A stretch of 41,246 nt of DNA from Sphingobacteriales bacterium (lineage in GTDB: Bacteria; Bacteroidota; Bacteroidia; Chitinophagales; Saprospiraceae): positions 1-41,246 of the forward strand of contig OMKD01000071.1 in assembly GCA_900299495.1 (NCBI GenBank), read 5' to 3'. The position numbers were made by a program, and so were the translations under genes. Below are positions 8,212 through 17,803 of this stretch, in pieces (position 1 is the stretch's first letter; each line of letters starts with the position of its first letter). The notes under the pieces are model-generated. The model made no database searches. It had not been told where the DNA came from and saw only the letters and a program-made list of their open reading frames with translations.

Positions 8212-9234
8212 TTGAAAAAGAAAATCCTTAACATCTTAAAATCGGTATTGTTCTTTGGTCTAGGGTCAAGTATCCTTTACCTCATTTTTAGAGCACAGAA
8301 TAAGGCATATATTGAGCAATGTAAAGTCGATGGAACCCCATTGGCAGATTGTAGTCTTTTAGATAAATTGGTTACGGATTTTACATCTGCAAACTTCTTT
8401 TGGTTGTTTATGGTCATTCTTGCCTATATCATAAGCAATATAAGTCGAACGGCTCGTTGGCAAATGCTTTTACGTCCGCTTGGTCTAAATATTAATCCTC
8501 TGAATGGGTTTTTCACTATTATGCTTGGTTACTTTGCAAATCTTGGATTCCCTAGGATTGGTGAATTTGTTCGGGCAGGTACCTTAGCTCGTTATGAAAA
8601 GACAGAGTTTGAAAAGGTAATGGGAACGGTAGTAGTCGACCGGGTGATTGATGCGTTTAGTTTGTTAATCGCAATCTTATTAGCGTTTGTTTTTTCTTTT
8701 AAAGAGTTGAGTGCTTTTTTGGACTCCATGCCAATGTCTTTTAGTGGAACGAAGCTTCTACTATTGTTAGCAGTGATTGGTTTGGCAGGTGTCGGTTTTG
8801 TCTTCTATTTGGTGAAGAATTATCCCGATAACTTTTTAGTAAAAAAGATTCTAGGATTTTTGGAAGGTGTGAAGGCTATTAAAGATATAGATAGACCTTT
8901 TTGGTTTCTGTTCCACTCTGTATTGATTTGGTTCATGTACTTTGTAATGATATGGGTAGGTTTGTATGCATTTGGACCTACTGTTCATCTTGGAGCTACA
9001 GCAGGATTGTTGCTTTTTGTGGTAGGAAGTTTAGGTATAGTAATTCCAACGCCTGGAGGCATGGGGACTTACCATGCATTGGTAGGCGCTTGTCTTACTT
9101 TTGTTTATAGTCTGACTGCAGCAGATAGTTTCTCTTTTGCCAATATAATTTTCTTTACGATACAGATAGGAGCAAATGTATTATTCGGTGCTTTAGCCCT
9201 GATCGTACTGCCTATTTTGAATAGAGCAAAATAA
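8212..9234 (+). CDS. Lysylphosphatidylglycerol synthase-like / UPF0104 flippase-like membrane protein
   Basis: 340 aa multi-TM; ...LGYFANLGFPRIGEFVRAGTLARYEKTEFEKVMGTVVVDRVIDAFSLL...; TTG start 8 nt after panD stop. Confidence 0.82.
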   Translation: MKKKILNILKSVLFFGLGSSILYLIFRAQNKAYIEQCKVDGTPLADCSLLDKLVTDFTSANFFWLFMVILAYIISNISRTARWQMLLRPLGLNINPLNGFFTIMLGYFANLGFPRIGEFVRAGTLARYEKTEFEKVMGTVVVDRVIDAFSLLIAILLAFVFSFKELSAFLDSMPMSFSGTKLLLLLAVIGLAGVGFVFYLVKNYPDNFLVKKILGFLEGVKAIKDIDRPFWFLFHSVLIWFMYFVMIWVGLYAFGPTVHLGATAGLLLFVVGSLGIVIPTPGGMGTYHALVGACLTFVYSLTAADSFSFANIIFFTIQIGANVLFGALALIVLPILNRAK

Positions 9235-9264
9235 AAAAAGGCACTGATATCAGTGCCTTTTTTT
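9234..9264. terminator. Bidirectional intrinsic terminator
   Basis: AAAAAAGGCACTGATATCAGTGCCTTTTTTT perfect palindrome between convergent genes. Confidence 0.88.
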
Positions 9265-9266
9265 AT

Positions 9267-9782
9267 TTACGCTTCTGCCTCTTCTCCTTGGGCATTACAT
9301 CTTTTTTCTAATTCTTTGTTAATGTAATACAAGCTTTGAGGGCCGTTTCCGATTAATCGTACGGTATCTAGAATGTCTTTAACTAAAGTCTCTTCTTCTA
9401 ACTGCTCATCTACGTACCATTGAAGGAAGTTTTGTGTTCTGAAGTCTTTTAGTTCCTGCGAAATAGCAACGATTTCGTGAATACTTGCAGTAACTTTTTT
9501 CTCATGCTCATATACTTCTTCCAATAAGGCACGGATACCTTCCCAACTTGTTTTAGTTACATTAACCTTAGGAATCACAGCTTTTCCGTCTACACTGTTT
9601 ATGTAGTGAATAAGTTTTAGCATATGGTTTCTTTCTTCCTCAGAATGAAGGTATAGAAACTGAGCACACCCTCCCAGACCTTCCTGCTCACACCAGTTTG
9701 CCATAGCCAGATACACAAAGGATGCAGTACATTCCATTGCAATCTGATCATTAAGCGCACTTTCAATTTTTGCCTCTAGCAT
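9267..9782 (-). CDS. Ferritin
   Basis: 171 aa; MLEAKIESALNDQIAMECTASFVYLAMANWCEQEGLGGCAQFLYLHSEEERNHMLKL. Confidence 0.95.
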   Translation of the reverse strand: MLEAKIESALNDQIAMECTASFVYLAMANWCEQEGLGGCAQFLYLHSEEERNHMLKLIHYINSVDGKAVIPKVNVTKTSWEGIRALLEEVYEHEKKVTASIHEIVAISQELKDFRTQNFLQWYVDEQLEEETLVKDILDTVRLIGNGPQSLYYINKELEKRCNAQGEEAEA

Positions 9783-9854
9783 AATTTTGTTGTTTATTTA
9801 TTGACACTACCTAACAACAGTGTTTCTATTTAGTTTATAATAATAACAAAAATA

Positions 9855-11069
9855 TTAATTGTAGAAAGAAATTGCAAAGGCAATTACAGATACAATCAAT
9901 CCATACATAAAGACCGAGTAGCAGAAACTCAGGTATTTATACTTTTGAGCCAACACTTTACCCAAAAAATAAAGGTCTCGTGTCATGGAACTGTACAAAA
10001 AGTCGCTATCCTTTATCATTTCCATCATTCCCCAGTGAAAATCCTTGATTTCCATATTGTAGTAGTTACCAAAGAACAAGAGATTGGATCTTTTTTGTTC
10101 GATATCTTCTCTTGTAAATTTCCCTTCAGTTACCTTAGGTCGAGTCGACAGGGTTGCAAAAACAACAGCTACCAAGCAGACTGTCAATAAGATGCAGGTT
10201 GGTATAATTAGGTAGTCATTAGTTGTAAATTTGGGTACCAAAGAGGAAACTACAATAGATATGATAATTGCATTGATTGAAAGCATGATGTTGGCCTTAT
10301 TATCTGCAATTGAGCTAAGATTGACATGCGTTCTGTAAGTTGTTCTATACATGGTTTCCACCCCACGTCCCAACCTTGCTGAAGTCATATCCTGATCTTT
10401 GGTGTTGGATTTCTTCTTTTTCTTTTTGATTAGGTTGAGTGGGATTTCTTCATTTGGGTTGATCCTGGACTTTTGCTTATAAAGCTGAAGCATGTGTTTT
10501 TGCTTCTTGCTCTCATAAAGATTTGAGGCATATTTCGTGTGGAAGCTATGTTCTCGCAGAAAGTTTAACTCAAATTCAATCCACTCATACTCTGACATGA
10601 TGATATTCTTATTAAGCGCCATTTCATGTCTTAACTTTCCTGTTCTTGCCCAGTAGGATTTCTTTCCAATATGAGATAGATCAGCATCACAAAGAATTCC
10701 TTCAAGTGTATTTTCGGGTTGTTGAGGCACTTTTGTTGCAAGAATGCATGCTTTTACCTGATCAACATGTTCAGCTGGGTAGTTTTTTTCCGTTAGAAAT
10801 TCTTCTGCGTATAATGCAGAACGCTGTTCGTGCCCCAATGGCCCTTGATCGTAACCCGTATCATGGAACCAAGCTGCCAGTTGCAGGATTTCAAGTTCTG
10901 ACTCAGTTAGTGCATGCGCCTGTCCGATTTCCATCACGGACTCCACTACATTTCTGGTGTGTTCAAAGTCATGAAATACAAAGGTATCGTCAATGTTTTC
11001 TTTAATGAATTTCTCAACATGCTCTTCAGTCTGAGCAATTATTCCAATCCGTGGTGTTTGCTGTTCCAT
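9855..11069 (-). CDS. HD-domain phosphohydrolase fused to Pycsar-effector-like (PycTM/DUF5706-type) transmembrane domain
   Basis: HD signature HTRNVV...AWFHDTGYD...ILCDADLSHIG; C-terminal YRTHVNLSSIADNKANIMLSINAIIISIVVS with two TM segments, as in PycTM proteins. Confidence 0.82.
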   Translation of the reverse strand: MEQQTPRIGIIAQTEEHVEKFIKENIDDTFVFHDFEHTRNVVESVMEIGQAHALTESELEILQLAAWFHDTGYDQGPLGHEQRSALYAEEFLTEKNYPAEHVDQVKACILATKVPQQPENTLEGILCDADLSHIGKKSYWARTGKLRHEMALNKNIIMSEYEWIEFELNFLREHSFHTKYASNLYESKKQKHMLQLYKQKSRINPNEEIPLNLIKKKKKKSNTKDQDMTSARLGRGVETMYRTTYRTHVNLSSIADNKANIMLSINAIIISIVVSSLVPKFTTNDYLIIPTCILLTVCLVAVVFATLSTRPKVTEGKFTREDIEQKRSNLLFFGNYYNMEIKDFHWGMMEMIKDSDFLYSSMTRDLYFLGKVLAQKYKYLSFCYSVFMYGLIVSVIAFAISFYN

Positions 11070-11174
11070 GATTTAAATTTAGCCTCCGAAATATACAAAA
11101 ATTCAATATGTAATTTATGGGCTATTTAGCATTTGTATTCCACCTTAAAAATAATAAAATTTAGTAAGGCAAAT

Positions 11175-11206
11175 AAAAAGGGGGCTTTGATTGCCCCCCC
11201 TTTTTT
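11175..11206 (-). terminator. Intrinsic terminator downstream of parC
   Basis: AAAAAGGGGGCTTTGATTGCCCCCCCTTTTTT at the 3' end of the minus-strand parC. Confidence 0.85.
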
Positions 11207-11208
11207 AT

Positions 11209-13782
11209 TTATTCGAAAAGATTCTGCTGATTTTCATCCCCTTCTTTTTTCTTGACAGGTTCTTTTATCACAGCTTTAACCTTTGAAAGTTTTCGATCGC
11301 TCAGTTTATTTCCAAGAGCTTTCCAACCTTTGACTTCAATGAATTTGTCTAATTCAATGTTCCCCTCCATTTTATTTCCCTGGAGTGTAAACTGGTAACT
11401 TATCTCCGTATTTGGTTCTATTGAACAGAATAGCAATTTGGATTTTGCATTATCAGAGATAAATAAATTCCTTTCGTTGATCTTACTGGTTTCGATTTGG
11501 AATCTTTTCACCATGGTCCAACCTTTATTCCCCTCAAAGTAAACTGCTGATACTACTAAATCATCATATAGTTTTTTGATACAGAATAATTCGTTTGGAT
11601 TGAACTTAAGATTTTCAATGTATTCTTTTAACTCAAAGGTTCCATCTGTATAAACACAAAGGATATGATCACCTGTATCGAATCCACCAACGAATGTCCC
11701 TCTTTCGTCAGTATTCAGTCTTCCTGAAACTTGATCTATATATACGTTTATAGCACCGAGACTGGATTGACCTTTTTCAAGTAGCGTGATTTTTCTCACT
11801 GGATATTTGGTGATAGTATTTCCTTGTGAGCCTCGACCTTTGATTTGTAATTCCGAAAAATCATAATCAAACATTTTGTTTCTGGCTCTTGATCCCTGAC
11901 TAAGTTGAACTTGTATTTTTTCGCTCTCTCCATTTGGATTGGCTGTGAAATATAAAAGTTTAGAACCCTTTGTACCTTTCGTTAGATCATACTCTTTATC
12001 TCTAGTTATTGCTTTTACATTAAAACGCTTGGCAAAGGTCTTACCTGAGCCACCATCTACGTAGACTAAGTTATAGGTCGTTCTTTCATCCCCTTTTCTC
12101 CACACGTCTACATGTAAAATATTCTTTCCTACAAATGACTTGTCACTTATTCGGGTAACTAAGAATTTACCATCTTTTCTGAATACAATTATATCATCTA
12201 TATCCGAGCACTCTTTGACGAATTCGTCTTTCTTTAAGCCTGTTCCAATAAATCCTTCCTGTCGGTTTACGTAGAGCTTGGTATTATTTGCAACAACTAA
12301 AGCCGCTTCTACTTTTTCGAAGCTTGTAATCTCCGTTCTACGCTTTTTATCATTACCAAATTTATTCAGCAACTCTTCATAATAGTTGATAGCAAAGGCG
12401 GTTAGGTTAGCTAGGTCATATTTAACTTGCTCTAGTTCTTCTTCTAGGCCTTTGATCAATTCATCCGCTTTAAACGTATTGAATTTTGAGATTCTTTTGA
12501 TCTTAATCTCGGTAAGTCTAACGATATCATCCTCAGTGAGTGGACGGATTAGCTGCAGTCTGTTATCCCCTGCTTTTGCCTTTTCACCCGGTTGGATTAG
12601 ATATTGTTTTAGTTCTTCATCAATGATTTGAATAACTGCTTCCCAGGTCTCAGCTTCCTCGATTTCTCGATAGATTCTGTTTTCAATGAATATTTTTTCA
12701 AGAGATGAGAACTGCCATTTTTCCTCCAGCTCACTCTTTTTGATCTCCAATTCCTGTCTTAATAGCTCTTTAGTACTATGTGTTGAAATCTTCAACAGCT
12801 CGTGGACATCGGTGAACAAAGGTTTGTCATCAAGAATTACACAAGCATTTGGAGAAATGGAAACCTCGCAGTTTGTGAATGCATAAAGTGCATCAATAGT
12901 CACATCAGGAGAGATTCCGTTTGCCAGCTCTATTAATATCTCAATATCTGCTGCTGTGTTATCAATAACTTTCTTGATTTTGATTTTCCCCTTATCATTT
13001 GCCTTAATAATGGAATCGATCAAACTGGTTGTAGTGGTTGAGTGTGGAATTTCAGTGATTTTGAGCGTATTCTTGCTTTCTACCTCAATCTTGGCTCTTA
13101 ACTTTATTTTTCCTCCTCTTGCCCCTTTGTTGTAATCACTAACATCCATAGAGCCCCCTAATGGGAAGTCGGGATAGATTTTAAACGGTTTGTCTTCCAG
13201 TATTTTTATAGCACCTTTAATCAATTCAACAAAATTATGCGGCAGAATTTTAGTGGATAAACCTACTGCAATACCTTCTCCACCTTGCGCAAGCAGCAGT
13301 GGGAATTTCATAGGTAAGTGTATCGGTTCATTTTGTCTTCCGTCGTAGGAAGTCTGCCATTCGGTTGTTTGATTGTTGAAGGCAACGGCAAGAGCAAATT
13401 TTGTTAACCTTGCTTCAATATATCTTGATGCTGCTGCTCGATCACCCGTGCGAACATCACCCCAGTTTCCCTGGCAGTCAATAAGAAGATCCTTTTGTCC
13501 CATATTGACTAATGCATCGCCGATGGCTGCATCACCGTGCGGGTGGAAAGACATGGTGTTACCAATGATGTTGGCAACTTTAGTATATCTTCCGTCATCC
13601 ATTTTTTTCATACTGTGCAGAATCCTTCTCTGAACGGGTTTTAAGCCATCCAGTGCTGCAGGTACTGCACGCTCTAGGATAACATAAGAGGCATAATCCA
13701 GGAAGTACTCTTTGTACATTCCTTTAAGTCCATTATTGTTATCAGAAACGTGCTCCTCGTTGGCAGATGTAGATAAATCCAT
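11209..13782 (-). CDS. parC: DNA topoisomerase IV subunit A (GyrA/ParC family)
   Basis: 857 aa; YASYVILERAVPAALDGLKPVQRRILHSM; AAASRYIEARLTKFA catalytic Tyr; DNA gyrase C-terminal-type repeats. Confidence 0.93.
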   Translation of the reverse strand: MDLSTSANEEHVSDNNNGLKGMYKEYFLDYASYVILERAVPAALDGLKPVQRRILHSMKKMDDGRYTKVANIIGNTMSFHPHGDAAIGDALVNMGQKDLLIDCQGNWGDVRTGDRAAASRYIEARLTKFALAVAFNNQTTEWQTSYDGRQNEPIHLPMKFPLLLAQGGEGIAVGLSTKILPHNFVELIKGAIKILEDKPFKIYPDFPLGGSMDVSDYNKGARGGKIKLRAKIEVESKNTLKITEIPHSTTTTSLIDSIIKANDKGKIKIKKVIDNTAADIEILIELANGISPDVTIDALYAFTNCEVSISPNACVILDDKPLFTDVHELLKISTHSTKELLRQELEIKKSELEEKWQFSSLEKIFIENRIYREIEEAETWEAVIQIIDEELKQYLIQPGEKAKAGDNRLQLIRPLTEDDIVRLTEIKIKRISKFNTFKADELIKGLEEELEQVKYDLANLTAFAINYYEELLNKFGNDKKRRTEITSFEKVEAALVVANNTKLYVNRQEGFIGTGLKKDEFVKECSDIDDIIVFRKDGKFLVTRISDKSFVGKNILHVDVWRKGDERTTYNLVYVDGGSGKTFAKRFNVKAITRDKEYDLTKGTKGSKLLYFTANPNGESEKIQVQLSQGSRARNKMFDYDFSELQIKGRGSQGNTITKYPVRKITLLEKGQSSLGAINVYIDQVSGRLNTDERGTFVGGFDTGDHILCVYTDGTFELKEYIENLKFNPNELFCIKKLYDDLVVSAVYFEGNKGWTMVKRFQIETSKINERNLFISDNAKSKLLFCSIEPNTEISYQFTLQGNKMEGNIELDKFIEVKGWKALGNKLSDRKLSKVKAVIKEPVKKKEGDENQQNLFE

Positions 13783-14130
13783 TTATACTTTATAATTTCT
13801 CTTTAATAGGAATAAGGGAAACCCTTTATTTTTTACCCAGAATCTTCTGAAAAAGTTCAGTATCGAAGGTTTAGATTCGCACAAAAGCGGTAAAAAAATG
13901 ATGATTGATACGTTCAAAAATAATGCAAGTTTCAGTTATTAAGCAATTTTTGTTTAGCTGTTTTTAAAACTTTTTGTTTTGACTGAAAAGGGGTTTTAAC
14001 ATATCCTAGTTGGATATTAGCCATTTAGCCGTTTGTTAAAGCGAATCAAAGCGTGTATATTTAAGCAGCGTATTATAGAATTAAATCGTTCTAACCTTAA
14101 CGGGGATTGAACCTAATTTTATCCTGAAAT

Positions 14131-14682
14131 ATGAAAATTTCCTTACCCTTAAGTTACACAGAGCAAGAAATCGTTCAAGCATGTGTCTTAAGAAAAAGAT
14201 GGGCTCAAAAGGTTGTATATGAGCAGTACTACTCAGCGATGCTAAGTGTATGCCTCAGATATGCAAGTACCAAAGAAGATGCTCTGGACATTTTACATGA
14301 TGGATTTATTAAGGTATTTAAAAATATCCATCGATATGAACAGGGTACTTCATTGAACTCCTGGATCAGGAGATTGATGATTAATACAGCGATCGACTAC
14401 TATAGAAAGTTGATCAAGAGAAGAACCGAAGACATAGATACTGTACTGGATTTAAAAGGAAAGGATATAGATGCCATAAGTCGATGTAGCGAGAAGGAAA
14501 TACTTGCAGCGGTGCAATCATTGACTCCAGTATACAGAACTGTATTTAACCTTTATGTACTTGAAGGATATTCACATAAAGAAATCGCAGGGTTTTTGAA
14601 TATCAATGAAAGTACTTCTAGGTCGAATCTTGTGAAAGCAAGAAAAAAACTTAAAGATTTTATTGAAACGAATTACGGGTAA
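14131..14682 (+). CDS. RNA polymerase sigma factor, ECF/sigma-70 family
   Basis: 183 aa; YASTKEDALDILHDGFIKVFKNIHRYEQGTSLNSWIRRLMINTAIDYYRK; region 4 VFNLYVLEGYSHKEIAGFLNINESTSRSNLVKARKKL. Confidence 0.93.
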   Translation: MKISLPLSYTEQEIVQACVLRKRWAQKVVYEQYYSAMLSVCLRYASTKEDALDILHDGFIKVFKNIHRYEQGTSLNSWIRRLMINTAIDYYRKLIKRRTEDIDTVLDLKGKDIDAISRCSEKEILAAVQSLTPVYRTVFNLYVLEGYSHKEIAGFLNINESTSRSNLVKARKKLKDFIETNYG

Positions 14683-14690
14683 CTTAGACA

Positions 14691-16148
14691 ATGCAATTAA
14701 ATAATTCAATTTTTGATGATCTATTCAGGAAGAAGCTTGATCAGCTGGATGCTGAAAGCACTGATATGAATTGGGATGATATGCTTAATAAGCTTTCCGA
14801 TTCAGGCCTTACTGATTTAGATGCTGATGAAATTGGCTTACATAATGTTGTTGCTGGTTCTGCATTTTCTGGTTTTGGTGCTCAGGAGTCTGATTGGGAT
14901 TTGTTTGAACAACAATTAACGGAGGCTGAAACGGCGTCCGATGCTCAATTTGATTCTTACATCAAATCTACTCTAGACAAAGTTGCTCCTTCCTTAGCAA
15001 ATAATAGTTGGAATGACTTTTATTTGATTTACAGAAATTATATCAGCTTAAGAAGAAGTATTTTCACTTCAAGGGTTCTAGAATTTTTATATGTTGGTCT
15101 GATTTTTGTGTTCATGGGTAATATGGATTACACCATGTTCTACGAGAATGATATCATGCCAATCAGTTCAACAGATAAAGAACAGGAAGTATTTATAGCA
15201 GATACTGATTCAGATGATTTTTCCGGATCTAATGGGATCGATAATGTGCTAAATTCTTCTTCAAACTTATCGGAAGAACCTACTATCGCTGTTGTTTTTG
15301 TGGATGAAACAGAAGAAAGCAATGATCGTATTGTTTCTGACTTTAATGAAGCTTCTATTGACATGGAAGCGTCCAAGTTTGTTGCAGCACAGAAAATACC
15401 TATTCAAACTACTCCAGCTTTGATAGCTAGTAACGAAGAGCCTATTCAAGTCGCGTATCCGAGTAACACATCAAATAGTTCTATAATAATTCCTGAGGCT
15501 AATAAAAAGCGTAAGTTGTTCTTAGTATCTGCTTATTATGGGCATTCAGCTGCCTTGGAAAATAGTTGGGATTATAGCCTGAGTAATTTGAATTGGGACT
15601 TCTCATCCAGAAGTAAGTTTGTGGGTATGGAAGTAGGTATACGTAAGGGTATATTTGAATTCCTTACCGGGGTGAATTTGCGTGAAAATGTCTCTATGGA
15701 AGAGATCTATGCAGATGAAATTAGATTCGTAGATCGAATTTCAGTTATTCAAGTACCAGCAAGTTTGAAGCTATTCCTGAATCGGGAGAAAACGCATTCA
15801 AAGCCTTTTGTGAGATTTGGCGGATCTGGTAGCTTTGTTGTTTTCGCAGATAGTGGTGAGGAGAGTCCTTTAAATATACAAGAAAAGGAAAAACCAACTA
15901 CTGGTGGTGGGCGCGTTTCAGATGGTCCTTCCGCACCAGTCTTAGATGATTTCAAACAATTGTATTTCTCTTTAGACTTAGGGCTAGGTTATGAGTACCA
16001 ATTCAATTCGGGTGTGAGTTTATTTATGGATGTGGATTATAGGTATTTCTTGAATAATTATAAGACCACTGTAATTAACCCGAATTATTTTATGCTTAAT
16101 AATGTATCAGGAAGGCTTGGTGGTCGAGTGCTACTTGGATCTAAGTAG
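14691..16148 (+). CDS. Hypothetical protein: W-motif N-terminus, single TM, C-terminal outer-membrane beta-barrel-like domain
   Basis: 485 aa immediately downstream of the ECF sigma gene; WDDMLNKL/SDWDLFEQQL/NSWNDFYLIY motifs; TM near FLYVGLIFVFMG; C-terminal alternating aromatic strands (FSLDLGLGYEYQFNSGVSLFMDVDYRYFLN...). Confidence 0.6.
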   Translation: MQLNNSIFDDLFRKKLDQLDAESTDMNWDDMLNKLSDSGLTDLDADEIGLHNVVAGSAFSGFGAQESDWDLFEQQLTEAETASDAQFDSYIKSTLDKVAPSLANNSWNDFYLIYRNYISLRRSIFTSRVLEFLYVGLIFVFMGNMDYTMFYENDIMPISSTDKEQEVFIADTDSDDFSGSNGIDNVLNSSSNLSEEPTIAVVFVDETEESNDRIVSDFNEASIDMEASKFVAAQKIPIQTTPALIASNEEPIQVAYPSNTSNSSIIIPEANKKRKLFLVSAYYGHSAALENSWDYSLSNLNWDFSSRSKFVGMEVGIRKGIFEFLTGVNLRENVSMEEIYADEIRFVDRISVIQVPASLKLFLNREKTHSKPFVRFGGSGSFVVFADSGEESPLNIQEKEKPTTGGGRVSDGPSAPVLDDFKQLYFSLDLGLGYEYQFNSGVSLFMDVDYRYFLNNYKTTVINPNYFMLNNVSGRLGGRVLLGSK

Positions 16149-16947
16149 TCAAAAATTCCTTTATTTTATTTTTTGTTTGCTGGGTAATAGAGAAATGGCC
16201 TCCTGTTAGTTCTATAGATGGAATGTTCCACTTTGATTTTTTGTAATATCCTATCGGAGTTGTTCGGTCTTTTGAACCGAAAAAAACTATTGCTTTGCCA
16301 AGATTGGCAGGGTTCTTTTTGAAATTCTGTAAACGCTTATTGGATAATGCAAGTGTTTTCCAAAGGCTCATCAAATCTGCTCTTGACTGAGCCTCTTGCT
16401 GGAGTATCATAAAATCATAAGCTATTGAATCGATAAGCTTAAGCTTGTAAGCCATTCGGCTAATAAGCGTGGTAAGTCTGGTGCTTAGGAATAGTTTTGC
16501 AGGTAGCTTGAACACCTTGTAGGTAAAAGCGTTGATAAATATCTTGGTGTATCTCGTAGTGCCTAATTCAGGACCATAGAATACTGTTTTTTGTGCTGCT
16601 TGCTTAGCATCACTGCATGCAATACAAGCAAGTCTTGCTCCAAAGCTATGACCAAGAATATAGAAGTTCTTGTTTTTATTACGAACTAATAGTTCATTTA
16701 ATATATTCGATATGTCTGAAGGGCTTAGGTGCGATTTATGGATTTTGGTTTTTCCGTGATAAGGTAAATCCAAGGCAATCAGATGAAAGTAGTCTTTAAG
16801 GAAGGAAAAGTGTTTAAGTGCAAATTTTGCATCTTTACCATAGGGGTGAAACAAAATAAGCAGATCTTTGTCTTCGTTGGATTGTTCGAGATAATGTATG
16901 TCACCTAAATCCATATTCAGATAAGTGGAGACAGCAGGTGCAGACAT
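16141..16947 (-). CDS. Alpha/beta hydrolase
   Basis: HLIALDLPYHGKTKIHK, FYILGHSFGARLACIA (GHSFG nucleophile elbow), SIELTGGHFSI. Confidence 0.82.
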   Translation of the reverse strand: MSAPAVSTYLNMDLGDIHYLEQSNEDKDLLILFHPYGKDAKFALKHFSFLKDYFHLIALDLPYHGKTKIHKSHLSPSDISNILNELLVRNKNKNFYILGHSFGARLACIACSDAKQAAQKTVFYGPELGTTRYTKIFINAFTYKVFKLPAKLFLSTRLTTLISRMAYKLKLIDSIAYDFMILQQEAQSRADLMSLWKTLALSNKRLQNFKKNPANLGKAIVFFGSKDRTTPIGYYKKSKWNIPSIELTGGHFSITQQTKNKIKEFLTT

Positions 16948-16997
16948 ATTGGTTAACCTTTTTTATTGCAATACTCAATATCATAAGCAAGATAATA

Positions 16998-17771
16998 ATG
17001 TACAGACTGATTCCTGTTTTTTTACTCCTTTTAGTTTCTTTTTCCTGTTCAGATACTAAGCAACCTACAGTGGCCAAGCCAGCTATTACACACGAAATCT
17101 GGGGCCAATTACTGAAGGTTCATGTGGATACCAATGGAATGGTTGATTATGCAAACTTTTTACTGGATAAAGAAAAGCTGAATACCTATCTAAATAAACT
17201 TTCCGAGGCTCACCCTAACGATACCTGGACAGAAAATGAACGTAAAGCTTATTGGATCAACGCTTATAATGCCTATACTGTAAAGTTAATTTTAGATCAT
17301 TTTCCAGTGGAAGGGATAAAAGAAATTAAAAATGGAATTCCCTTTATAAATTCAGTTTGGGATATATTATTTATTGATATCCAGGGCTTCCAATATAGTT
17401 TAAATGACATAGAGCATAAGATACTTCGAAAGAAATTTGATGATCCAAGAATTCATTTCGGTATTAATTGTGCGTCGTTTTCGTGTCCTAGACTGCATTA
17501 TGAAGCCTATGAGGCAGCAATATTAGATCAGCAACTAGAACAGGCTGCTATTGACTTTATAAATGATCCCAATAAGAATCATGTAGGAGAAGGAGGGGCA
17601 AAGATTTCAAAAATCTTTAAGTGGTTTGGGGGTGATTTTAAAAATGAGTCAACTCCTTCAATCCGGGACTATATTAATCAGTATGCTTATGAAAAAGTTG
17701 ATCAAGATGCCGATGTTGAGTATTTGGATTATAATTGGAATCTGAACATTCTAAAGTCTGAACAATACTAA
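16998..17771 (+). CDS. DUF547 domain-containing lipoprotein
   Basis: Lipobox-like SFSCSD; KAYWINAYNAYTVKLILDHFP; HFGINCASFSCPRL. Start set at MYRLIPVFLLL. Confidence 0.88.
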   Translation: MYRLIPVFLLLLVSFSCSDTKQPTVAKPAITHEIWGQLLKVHVDTNGMVDYANFLLDKEKLNTYLNKLSEAHPNDTWTENERKAYWINAYNAYTVKLILDHFPVEGIKEIKNGIPFINSVWDILFIDIQGFQYSLNDIEHKILRKKFDDPRIHFGINCASFSCPRLHYEAYEAAILDQQLEQAAIDFINDPNKNHVGEGGAKISKIFKWFGGDFKNESTPSIRDYINQYAYEKVDQDADVEYLDYNWNLNILKSEQY

Positions 17772-17802
17772 AAAAGGGCTGCCATAATTGGCAGCCCTTT
17801 CT
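17771..17802. terminator. Bidirectional intrinsic terminator
   Basis: AAAAAAGGGCTGCCATAATTGGCAGCCCTTTCT between convergent genes. Confidence 0.85.
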
Positions 17803-17803
17803 G

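Noticed and set aside
10646-11005. 119-aa plus-strand ORF antisense to the HD-PycTM gene
   Set aside because: Lies wholly inside a well-supported minus-strand CDS and shows no recognisable family.
13811-13834. AATAAGGGAAACCCTTTATTTTTT inverted repeat upstream of parC
   Set aside because: Stem of only about 5 bp with a 3-nt loop in an AT-rich divergent intergenic region; too weak to call a terminator or attenuator.
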